From JBOGFC01 sp050742155 (lineage in GTDB: Bacteria; Actinomycetota; Acidimicrobiia; Spongiisociales; JALYHC01): a stretch of 21,647 nucleotides of DNA. Where the stretch lies: the NCBI GenBank assembly GCA_050742155.1, contig JBOGFC010000027.1:1-21647 (forward strand). The letters are read 5' to 3'. How positions within the stretch are numbered: the stretch's first letter is position 1; the number at the start of each line of letters is the position of its first letter. Positions 16,137 to 21,647 of this stretch are shown here, one piece after another. The notes below the pieces were generated by a model that saw only the letters and a list, made by a program, of their open reading frames with translations, was not told the DNA's origin and did no database searches. The translations under genes were made by a program, and so were the position numbers.

Positions 16137-16691
16137 CTACTCGGCCGGCACGCTCTCGTCCTCCTCCTGCCGGCGGCCTCCCCTGCGGTTGGGGGCCAGC
16201 ATCATGGTCATGTTCCGCCCTTCCAACCGGGGCTCGGTTTCCAGCACCGCCAGGTCGTCCACCTCGGCGACCAGGCGCCGCAAAAGGCGCTCGCCCCGCT
16301 CCGGATGGGTGATCTCCCGACCCCGGAACATCAAGGTCACCTTCACCTTGTCTCCCTCGGACAGGAAAGCCTCGACCCGCCGCCGCTTCACCCCGAAGTC
16401 GTGTTTATCGATCTTGGGCTTGAACTTGACCTCCTTGATGACGGTACGGGTCTGCTTCTTGCGTGCCTCCCGCTGGCGGACCGACTGCTCGTACTTCCAC
16501 TTTCCGTAGTCCATCAACCGGGCGACCGGCGGATTGGCCTGTGGCGCCACCTCCACCAGATCCAGTCCCAACTGGTCGGCCAGCCAGAGGGCCTCCTCCA
16601 GCCGCTTCACGCCGACCTGCGATCCATCGGGAGCGACCAACCGGACCTGGGCGGCCCTGATCCGGTCGTTCACGCGCAGATCGTTATCGAT
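16137..16691 (-). CDS. infC: Translation initiation factor IF-3
   Basis: 184 residues if it starts at ATC (16691), 178 from GTG (16673). A full AGGAGG (16701-16696) lies 4 nt before the ATC but 22 nt before the GTG. In other bacteria infC uses AUU/AUC/AUA starts for self-regulation, because IF-3 rejects non-standard start codons. I therefore favour ATC. IF-3 binds the 30S subunit, keeps subunits apart and checks the start codon. The N-terminal domain has NDRIRAAQVRLVAPDG and ARLMDYGKWKYEQ, then a basic linker (QREARKKQTR). The C-terminal domain has KEVKFKPKIDKHDFGVK and KVTLMFRGREITHPERG. It is the first gene of the operon. Confidence 0.93.
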   Translation of the reverse strand: MDNDLRVNDRIRAAQVRLVAPDGSQVGVKRLEEALWLADQLGLDLVEVAPQANPPVARLMDYGKWKYEQSVRQREARKKQTRTVIKEVKFKPKIDKHDFGVKRRRVEAFLSEGDKVKVTLMFRGREITHPERGERLLRRLVAEVDDLAVLETEPRLEGRNMTMMLAPNRRGGRRQEEDESVPAE

Positions 16692-16808
16692 ACGGCCTCC
16701 TCACATAGCGAATCGGCAGCAAGAGGACTTGCTGCCGATCGGAAGACCTCGGCTCATCTGTGTGGCAACGGCCGGGTGGGAAGCGGCGGCCTCCTCTTGC
16801 TCAGTTGT
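16692..16808 (-). promoter_or_regulatory. infC leader with alternative RNA structures
   Basis: A perfect 12-bp hairpin, ATCGGCAGCAAG/CTTGCTGCCGAT with loop TCCT (16739-16712), lies just before the infC ribosome binding site. An early leader segment AGCAAGAGGA (16801-16792) is fully complementary to TCCTCTTGCT (16727-16718), the hairpin loop plus half of its 3' arm. The two pairings exclude each other. The early segment also shares GAGGAGGCCG with the Shine-Dalgarno region. This resembles an autoregulated leader. No U-run follows the hairpin, so control of translation or RNA stability is more likely than termination. Confidence 0.6.
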
Positions 16809-16815
16809 CTCGGCC

Positions 16816-16844
16816 AGTATACGAGGCGCCCGGTGGCGAGACAA
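16816..16844 (-). promoter_or_regulatory. infC operon promoter
   Basis: On the minus strand TTGTCT (16844-16839) is 17 bp from TATACT (16821-16816), a good sigma70-type promoter. The start would fall near 16809, leaving a leader of about 118 nt. The -35 is one arm of an inverted repeat TTGTCTCG (16805-16812) with CGAGACAA (16837-16844), which could be an operator. Confidence 0.7.
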
Positions 16845-16872
16845 TGCCCGGCCCCGCTAGCGTGACGATCCG

Positions 16873-17628
16873 ATGGTCGCCCACCCACCCCGACTCGGCG
16901 CGCCGTGGTACGGCCACCAAGCCACCGAACGGCTCCTCGAGCTGCTCCCCTACTTCGAGAAGGAGATGCTCACGCTCGGCACGCTCGTTCCTCGGGGAGG
17001 CGTGTGCCTGGACATCGGCGCGGCCGGCGGCACGTATACCTACCTGCTCTCCCGCCTGGTGGGCGAGGAGGGCCGCGTGCACGCCTTCGAGCCCCGCCCT
17101 CGCTCGTATCGGTTCCTGGAGCGTTCCCGGCGGCTGTTGGGCCTCGCCAACGTGAGCCTCCACCAGCTGGCCCTGACCGAGTCTGCGGGGGTGGAGGTGA
17201 TGCTGGTGCCCAGGCGCGGCGGCCTGAGCTTCTCCACCAGGTCGTTCTTGAGGCGAGGCCTGGATCCGAAGACCGGGGATTTCTATCCGGAGTTCACCTC
17301 CACGAGTCCGCTCGACGTGGTGGGCACCACCCTGGACCTCTTCGCCGAGCGACATCGGCTGCCCAGGGTCGACTTCATCAAGTGCGACGTAGAGGGAGCG
17401 GAGCTGTGGACCCTCCACGGCGGGTCTCGCACCATCGCCACCCACCGACCGGTGATCCTCTGCGAGATCGAGCACCGCCACCTCGCCAAGTACGAGCTCT
17501 CTCCGGCCCACGTACGAGAGTGGCTGATCGAGCGAGGCTACCGGAGCTACGCCTTCTGGGGCGGGGCGTTCCGGGAAGTCTCCGAGGTCACGCCTACTGA
17601 GAACAACTACCTGTTCGTTCCGGAGTAG
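16873..17628 (+). CDS. FkbM-family SAM-dependent methyltransferase
   Basis: 251 residues with a Rossmann-type methyltransferase fold. Motif I is CLDIGAAGGTYTYLLSRL (SAM-binding, 47-53), and the acidic residue after strand 2 is in VHAFEPRP (Glu73). The FkbM signature is DFIKCDVEGAELWTLHGG (167-184), followed by RPVILCEIEHRH. The family O-methylates many small molecules and sugars, so the substrate cannot be assigned. There is no signal peptide or membrane segment. The ATG lacks a clear Shine-Dalgarno. It is divergent from infC and converges on ribH with a 22-nt overlap of the coding ends. A lone gene between two housekeeping operons suggests later insertion. Confidence 0.9.
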   Translation: MVAHPPRLGAPWYGHQATERLLELLPYFEKEMLTLGTLVPRGGVCLDIGAAGGTYTYLLSRLVGEEGRVHAFEPRPRSYRFLERSRRLLGLANVSLHQLALTESAGVEVMLVPRRGGLSFSTRSFLRRGLDPKTGDFYPEFTSTSPLDVVGTTLDLFAERHRLPRVDFIKCDVEGAELWTLHGGSRTIATHRPVILCEIEHRHLAKYELSPAHVREWLIERGYRSYAFWGGAFREVSEVTPTENNYLFVPE

Positions 17629-18104
17629 CCCTCCCCCCTCGGCTCGCCGAGCTGGGCGAGCACCGAGGCGGTGAGCACTGCGGCCCGGGCCGCCTCGGCG
17701 CCCCGGTTGGAGTCATCGGCGGCGCTGCGAGCCCTGGCCTGGGACGCCTTGCGGGTGGCCAGCACGCCGAAGCCCACCGGCACCCCCGTGCGGAGCATCA
17801 CCTCCTGCAGTCCGGCGGCCGCCTGAGCGGTCACGAGCTGGTAGTGATCGGTCTCTCCCTCGATCACCGCCCCCAGCGCCACCACCGCCCGACATCCTGC
17901 CTCCACCAGCGCCTGCGCCGCCAGTGGCAGCTCGAAGGAGCCCGGCACCCGCACCACCGTGACCTCCTCCGCCCCGGCCGCTTCCAGCACCTGGAGGGCG
18001 CCCCGCAGCAGCCCCTCCGTGATCGGGGCATTGAAGGTGGACACCGCCACCCCTATGCGAAGCCCGTGGGCATCGAGGGTGGCGGCCACCTCCTTCCTTC
18101 TCAT
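17607..18104 (-). CDS. ribH: 6,7-dimethyl-8-ribityllumazine synthase
   Basis: 165 residues; condenses the pyrimidine from the RibD branch with dihydroxybutanone phosphate to form lumazine, the substrate of RibE, usually in an icosahedral or pentameric assembly. Visible motifs: STFNAPITEGLLRGAL, VVRVPGSFELPLAAQ, ALGAVIEGETDHYQLV with the catalytic His87, and VPVGFGVLATRKASQARARS. The usual LT-D-EQA-RAG stretch is changed to LATRKASQARARSA, still compatible with the phosphate site. The ATG overlaps the ribAB stop as ATGA. It is the last gene of the operon. Confidence 0.94.
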   Translation of the reverse strand: MRRKEVAATLDAHGLRIGVAVSTFNAPITEGLLRGALQVLEAAGAEEVTVVRVPGSFELPLAAQALVEAGCRAVVALGAVIEGETDHYQLVTAQAAAGLQEVMLRTGVPVGFGVLATRKASQARARSAADDSNRGAEAARAAVLTASVLAQLGEPRGEGYSGTNR

Positions 18105-19315
18105 GTGCCTTCCAGGTTGAGCAGGTGACCGAGCTTGCGCAGCTTGGTCTCCAGGTAGCTCCGGTTGTGGGAAGTCGGTGGGATCTCGAGGGCGACCCGC
18201 TCGACCACCGGCATCCCATGAGCTTCCAGGTCGGCCAGCTTGGCGGGGTTGTTGGTCAGCAGCCGGACACTGCGCACCTCGAGGTCACGAAGGATGGCGG
18301 CCGCGATCCGGTAGTCGCGGGCATCGGGGGGCAGGCCCAGGTCCTCGTTGGCCTCCACCGTATCCCGGCCGCTCTCCTGCAAGGAATAGGCGGCCAGCTT
18401 GTGCAGGAGGCCAATGCCCCGACCTTCGTGGCCGCGGGTGTAAACGATCACCCCCCGCTCCACGCCGGCCATCCGGCGAAGCGCCTCTTCCAGCTGGGTT
18501 CCGCAGTCGCAGCGGAGGCTGCCGAAGACGTCCCCGGTCAGGCATTCGGAGTGCACCCGCACCAGCACCCGGGAGCTTCCGCTCACCCGGCCTTTCACAA
18601 GGGCCAGGTGCTGCCCGGCATCCTCGAGACCCTGGTATCCCAAGGCGCGGAAGTCGCCCAGCTCGGTCGGGATGCCGGCTTCGGCTACCCGCCGGACGAC
18701 CGGTTCCTCCCAGAGCCGGTGCCGGACCACATCGGCGATCGTGGCGAGGAGCAGGCCGTGCCGGTGGGCAAACCTCCCAAGCTCCGGTAGACGGGCCATG
18801 CTTCCGTCCCGGCCCATGATCTCGCAGATCACCGCCGCCGGGTACAGGCCGGCCGCCCGGGCCAGCTCGAGGGATGCCTCGGTGTGCCCGGCCCGGGCCA
18901 GCACCCCGCCGGGAGCCGAGCGGATGGGGAAGACGTGCCCGGGCCGGCGGAGGTCGTCCGGGCGGGTGGTGGGGTCGATGAGCGCCCGGATGGTGGCCGC
19001 CCGCTCGTGGGCCGAGATGCCGGTGGTGGTGCCTCGATAGTCCACCGAGACCGTGAAGTCGGTGTGGTACCGCTCCCCCGGCGAGGCTTCGCGCACCATC
19101 AAGGGCAGCCGGAGCTCGACCAGGCGCTCAGGGAGCATCGGCACGCAGACGAGCCCCCTTCCGTGCGAGGCCATGAAATTGACGGCTTCGGGCGTGGCAT
19201 GCTCGGCCGCCACCACCAGATCCCCTTCGTTCTCGCGAGACGGGTCGTCGACCAGAACGATGAGCTCCCCCTGGCGGAGAGCCTGGACGACCCGCTCGAT
19301 GGGAGCAAAACTCAT
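18101..19315 (-). CDS. ribAB: Bifunctional 3,4-dihydroxy-2-butanone 4-phosphate synthase / GTP cyclohydrolase II
   Basis: 404 residues joining both entry enzymes of the pathway. The N-terminal RibB half (about 1-200) has DDPSRENEGD (23-32), RPGHVFPIRSAPGGVLARAGHTEA (124-147) and CEIMGRDGSMAR. It makes the four-carbon unit from ribulose 5-phosphate. The C-terminal RibA half (about 205-404) has zinc cysteines 258, 269 and 271 in SECLTGDVFGSLRCDCGTQ and the GTP-site segment GHEGRGIGLLHKLAAY. It opens GTP. Both active sites look complete. The usual DDEDRENEGD reads DDPSRENEGD. It overlaps ribE and ribH by 4 nt each. Only the C-terminal tail LRKLGHLLNLEGT extends past the core. Confidence 0.96.
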   Translation of the reverse strand: MSFAPIERVVQALRQGELIVLVDDPSRENEGDLVVAAEHATPEAVNFMASHGRGLVCVPMLPERLVELRLPLMVREASPGERYHTDFTVSVDYRGTTTGISAHERAATIRALIDPTTRPDDLRRPGHVFPIRSAPGGVLARAGHTEASLELARAAGLYPAAVICEIMGRDGSMARLPELGRFAHRHGLLLATIADVVRHRLWEEPVVRRVAEAGIPTELGDFRALGYQGLEDAGQHLALVKGRVSGSSRVLVRVHSECLTGDVFGSLRCDCGTQLEEALRRMAGVERGVIVYTRGHEGRGIGLLHKLAAYSLQESGRDTVEANEDLGLPPDARDYRIAAAILRDLEVRSVRLLTNNPAKLADLEAHGMPVVERVALEIPPTSHNRSYLETKLRKLGHLLNLEGT

Positions 19316-19902
19316 CGGCGCCCCAGGAGGCGCTCGACGTACTTGGCCAGCACATCCACCTCGAGGTTGAGGACATCGCCGACCGAACGGAGACCGAGCG
19401 TGGTGGCGCGCAAGGTGTGCGGGATCAGCGCCACCTCGAACCAGCCTGCGCCGACGGCGGCCACCGTGAGGCTGACACCGTCCACTGCCACCGAGCCCTT
19501 CTCCACCAGGTACCCGGCCAGCCTCGCCTCGAGGCCGATGCGGAGCCGGCGGGAGCCATCCTCCGAGATGAACTCCTCCACCCGACCGGTGCCGTCCACG
19601 TGGCCCTGCACCAGGTGGCCGTCCAGGCGATCCCCGAGGCGGGCCGCCCGTTCCAGGTTGACCCGATCGTCGGGGATCAGGCTGCCCAGGTTGGTGCGCC
19701 GCAGGGTCTCCGGGACCACCTCCAGGCCAAGCGTGTGGCCACGGCGGTCAACCGCGGTGAGGCACACTCCGTTGACGGCCACCGAGTCCCCCCTTCGCAG
19801 CCCGACAAGGACGGCGCCGGCCCCCACCTCGAGGCGCACGCCGGCAGGAGTCTCCTCCCTGCTCGTGACTCGGCCGATCTCCTCCACGATGCCGGTGAAC
19901 AT
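19312..19902 (-). CDS. ribE: Riboflavin synthase, alpha chain
   Basis: 196 residues from the ATG at 19902, giving the family start MFTGIVEEIGRV. A GTG one codon upstream overlaps the ribD stop and is an alternative. It dismutates two lumazines to riboflavin. Two lumazine-binding barrels repeat the same motifs: GDSVAVNGVCLTAV in the first and KGSVAVDGVSLTVA in the second, joined by DGHLVQGHVDGTGRV. The C-terminal helix (VLAKYVERLL) mediates trimer formation. The stop overlaps the ribAB ATG by 4 nt. Confidence 0.96.
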   Translation of the reverse strand: MFTGIVEEIGRVTSREETPAGVRLEVGAGAVLVGLRRGDSVAVNGVCLTAVDRRGHTLGLEVVPETLRRTNLGSLIPDDRVNLERAARLGDRLDGHLVQGHVDGTGRVEEFISEDGSRRLRIGLEARLAGYLVEKGSVAVDGVSLTVAAVGAGWFEVALIPHTLRATTLGLRSVGDVLNLEVDVLAKYVERLLGRR

Positions 19903-20945
19903 CACGGCCCCCCGAACTCGATACGAACGTCGGAACCCACCTGCCGCACGTCGGTGATGCGAACGGGTCGGGCACCCTCGAGCGTGGAGAAGATGGCATC
20001 GAAGGCCGGCAACCCGACGCCTCCGGCCAAGCGGGCTCCCAGGTAGAGGACTCCCCGATCCAGGAGATGAAGCGCGGCCAGCGACCCGGCCAGCCTCGGC
20101 CCCCCTTCCACCAGGAGGTCCACGATTCCGCGGCGCCCCAGCTCGGCCAGGGCGGCTTCCAGGTCGACCCGGTTGCCTTCGCCGGCCACGATCACCTCAG
20201 CCGGAAGCTGCACGGGGCGAGGGGCGAGCACGAGGCAAGGTCGGGAGAAAACTCTGGCGTGGCCGGGAAGCGGCCGGCGACCGGCCACCACCACCGGGAC
20301 CGGCTGAGCTCCCCTGTGCCCGGCCAGCCTCACCGTGAGGCGAGGGTTGTCGGCCAGCACCGTCCCCGCACCGACCATCACCGCGTCGGACTCGGCGCGC
20401 AGGCGGTGGGCATCGAAGCGAGCCTTCTGGTTGGTGATCCACTGTGAACTGCCGTCGGCGCCGGCGGCTTGACCGTCGAGGGTGAGCGCCATCTTCAACG
20501 TGACCCGGGGACGGCCGGTGCGGCGGTGGTGAAAGTAACCGGGGTCGAGGTCTTGAGCCTCTTCGGAGAGGACCCCAGTAACGAGCTCCACCCCGCGTTG
20601 TGCCAGGGCTGCTATCCCCTTTCCGGACACACGGGGGTCCGGGTCCTCGGCCCCGACCACCACCCGGCGGACCCCGGCACCGAGGAGGGCCTGCACGCAG
20701 GGAGGGGTCCGCCCATCATGGGCGCATGGCTCCAGTGTCACCACCATGGTCCCCCCGGCGGCCGATCGGCCGGCCTGCTGCAGCGCCACCACCTCGGCAT
20801 GAGGATGGCCCGGCCCGCCATGGACGCCGGCGCCGACCAACTCCCCGTCCGGGCCGAGCACCACCGCCCCGACCCTGGGATTGGGATGAGGACGAGTGGG
20901 GCGGGCCAAGGTGATCGCCTGCCGCATCGCTTCCGAGAGGTCCAT
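19902..20945 (-). CDS. ribD: Bifunctional diaminohydroxyphosphoribosylaminopyrimidine deaminase / 5-amino-6-(5-phosphoribosylamino)uracil reductase
   Basis: 347 residues from ATG at 20945, giving MDLSEAMRQAITLARPTRPHPNPRVGAVVL, the family start. The frame opens 11 codons upstream (20978), but that part abuts the riboswitch and looks like leader. The N-terminal deaminase has the zinc site HAE (49-51) and PCAHDGRTPPC (73-83). The C-terminal reductase begins near 140 (RPRVTLKMALTLDGQ), with DAVMVGAGTVLADNPRLTVR and LLVEGGPRLAGSL for NADPH and substrate. It performs the second and third steps after GTP opening. It is the first gene behind the FMN riboswitch, and its TGA overlaps the ribE start. 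Confidence 0.95.
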   Translation of the reverse strand: MDLSEAMRQAITLARPTRPHPNPRVGAVVLGPDGELVGAGVHGGPGHPHAEVVALQQAGRSAAGGTMVVTLEPCAHDGRTPPCVQALLGAGVRRVVVGAEDPDPRVSGKGIAALAQRGVELVTGVLSEEAQDLDPGYFHHRRTGRPRVTLKMALTLDGQAAGADGSSQWITNQKARFDAHRLRAESDAVMVGAGTVLADNPRLTVRLAGHRGAQPVPVVVAGRRPLPGHARVFSRPCLVLAPRPVQLPAEVIVAGEGNRVDLEAALAELGRRGIVDLLVEGGPRLAGSLAALHLLDRGVLYLGARLAGGVGLPAFDAIFSTLEGARPVRITDVRQVGSDVRIEFGGP

Positions 20946-20995
20946 CCGCCTGCCGCGTACTCGCCGTGGAGGAAACACCCGCGCGCGGCGGCACA

Positions 20996-21118
20996 GGCCC
21001 TCCTTCTCCCATCCGGACTTTCACCGTCGGCTCCGGGATCACACCGGATCCACCCCTCTGGCGAGGGGGTAGCGGGCTTTACCGCCGGTCGGGGATTTCA
21101 CCCTGCCCCGAAGGTGGG
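20996..21118 (-). promoter_or_regulatory. FMN riboswitch (RFN element)
   Basis: The minus strand contains the signature segments in order: GGGGCAGGGTGAAATCCCC, GACCGGCGGTAAAGCCCGC, a variable arm (CCCCTCGCCAGAGGGG), GATCCGGTGTGATCCCGG, and AGCCGACGGTGAAAGTCCGG then ATGGGAGAAGGA. This is the conserved FMN aptamer. It ends about 50 nt before ribD. FMN binding should lower expression of ribD-ribE-ribAB-ribH. There is no terminator with a U-run after the aptamer, so control of ribD translation is more likely. Confidence 0.96.
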
Positions 21119-21127
21119 CTGGGTAAA

Positions 21128-21153
21128 ACTGTAGTCGACGCTCGGGCTGTCAA
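21128..21153 (-). promoter_or_regulatory. Candidate promoter of the riboflavin operon
   Basis: A consensus TTGACA (21153-21148) lies upstream of the riboswitch on the minus strand. The best -10 is TACAGT (21133-21128), but the gap is only 14 bp, shorter than usual. The position fits transcription starting just before the aptamer. Confidence 0.4.
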
Positions 21154-21499
21154 ACCCGTTGCTATTCGAGCGCCAGATAAATGAAGAATTTGGCCGCTGG
21201 GTCCGATGGCCGCGTTGCGCCCGTCCCGGGCGCGGCCCAGGCCCACCACCCACTCGGTGGCCGATAAGGCGGCGATACGCTCCCACTGCGCTCGGGTGGA
21301 TCTCGCCTTCACCCTTCACGTCGTTCATAGCCATGGTGGCGGGTGCCCGCCTGGTCGCTGCGAGTTAGTACCTGTCGTTCGGCCTGCACGGTCTGGACGG
21401 TGATGGCCAGGACCACCGCGCAGACCGGCGCATCGAAGCATGCCCCCAGACCCTCCCCCTGCCCCCTCCCAGAGGGAGGGGATCAACTCCCAAACCCCC
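21154..21499. other. Intergenic region upstream of the riboflavin operon
   Basis: No convincing gene was found. A minus-strand open frame (GTG at 21312, 77 codons) has a protein-like middle (QWERIAALSATEWVVGLGRARDGR) but runs through the candidate promoter and the riboswitch. It is more likely chance, or the end of a decayed gene. The left part holds promoter sequence. The right part holds the hairpin and G-rich repeat listed separately. Confidence 0.5.
21443..21481 (-). terminator. Hairpin with G-rich repeat downstream of the right-edge gene
   Basis: On the minus strand CCCCTCCC (21481-21474) pairs with GGGAGGGG (21470-21463) around a 3-nt loop, 19 nt after the stop of the partial gene. The 3' arm continues into a run of G-tracts (to 21443) able to form a quadruplex. 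There is no T-run, so termination is only inferred from position. It shares ACCCTCCCCCT (plus strand) with the element at 14741-14773. Confidence 0.45.
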
Positions 21500-21647
21500 C
21501 TAGATGCCGCGGCGGTCGAGCTCATAGGCGGAGCCGGCCTGGCGCTTGGCGTACTCCTTCATCTCCGAGGCGATCGCCGAGGCCTCCCATTGCGTCTCGA
21601 TCCTCCGGTGCAAGTTGCTGGCCACTCCCATCGACACCGAAGCGATC
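21500..21647 (-). CDS. Unrecognised protein, C-terminal fragment
   Basis: The last 48 codons of a gene entering from the right edge, ending in TAG at 21502-21500. The visible tail reads IASVSMGVASNLHRRIETQW, then EASAIASEMKEYAKRQAG and SAYELDRRGI. G/C at third codon positions is strong, as in neighbouring genes, so coding is likely. The segment is helical and charged, with no cysteines or membrane stretch. I do not recognise the family and assign no function. Confidence 0.65.
   Translation of the reverse strand, partial: IASVSMGVASNLHRRIETQWEASAIASEMKEYAKRQAGSAYELDRRGI

Noticed and set aside
16712..16739. 12-bp hairpin upstream of infC as a factor-independent terminator
   Set aside because: No T-run follows on either strand, and it sits just before a ribosome binding site; a regulatory leader role fits better.
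21079..21312. 77-codon minus-strand frame upstream of ribD
   Set aside because: Part looks protein-like, but it overlaps the candidate promoter and the FMN riboswitch aptamer, and its C-terminus is simply aptamer sequence.

Overview
The window is high-G+C bacterial chromosome. Several things point to an actinobacterium. The gene order infC-rpmI-rplT-SpoU methyltransferase-pheS-pheT-argF-mpg-tyrS is a compressed form of the order I know from actinobacteria. PonA-like PBPs with C-terminal PASTA domains are common there. The 16S text resembles Acidimicrobiia as I remember it. The class is an inference; a 16S tree would settle it.

Left third (1-6234, minus strand): an rRNA operon reading right to left, with promoter/leader, 16S, a tRNA-free spacer and 23S. 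The 23S runs off the left edge and lacks roughly its last 70-110 nt. It is interrupted twice within 20 nt of exon by group I introns. A 380-nt intron sits between E. coli positions 1911 and 1912. An 811-nt intron at about L1931 carries a full LAGLIDADG homing endonuclease gene. P1, P10, P3 and P9 can be drawn for both. The P3 helices differ in sequence but pair in each, and the cores share near-identical blocks. The smaller intron holds what looks like an internally deleted relic of the same endonuclease gene in the same phase. This is the most unusual part of the window.

Middle (6235-16850): tyrS on the minus strand, a plus-strand class A penicillin-binding protein with two PASTA domains, then a minus-strand run infC-rpmI-rplT-SpoU methyltransferase-pheS-pheT-argF-mpg. 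pheS/pheT, pheT/argF and argF/mpg overlap by 4 nt, suggesting translational coupling. infC has a good sigma70-type promoter, a leader with two mutually exclusive pairings, and probably an AUC start codon.

Right (16873-21647): a lone plus-strand FkbM-family methyltransferase, then a minus-strand riboflavin operon ribD-ribE-ribAB-ribH. All four genes overlap at start and stop codons, downstream of a textbook FMN riboswitch. Together they encode the path from GTP and ribulose 5-phosphate to riboflavin apart from the phosphatase step. The window ends in the C-terminus of an unrecognised minus-strand gene. No CRISPR array, tRNA gene, insertion sequence or prophage was seen.
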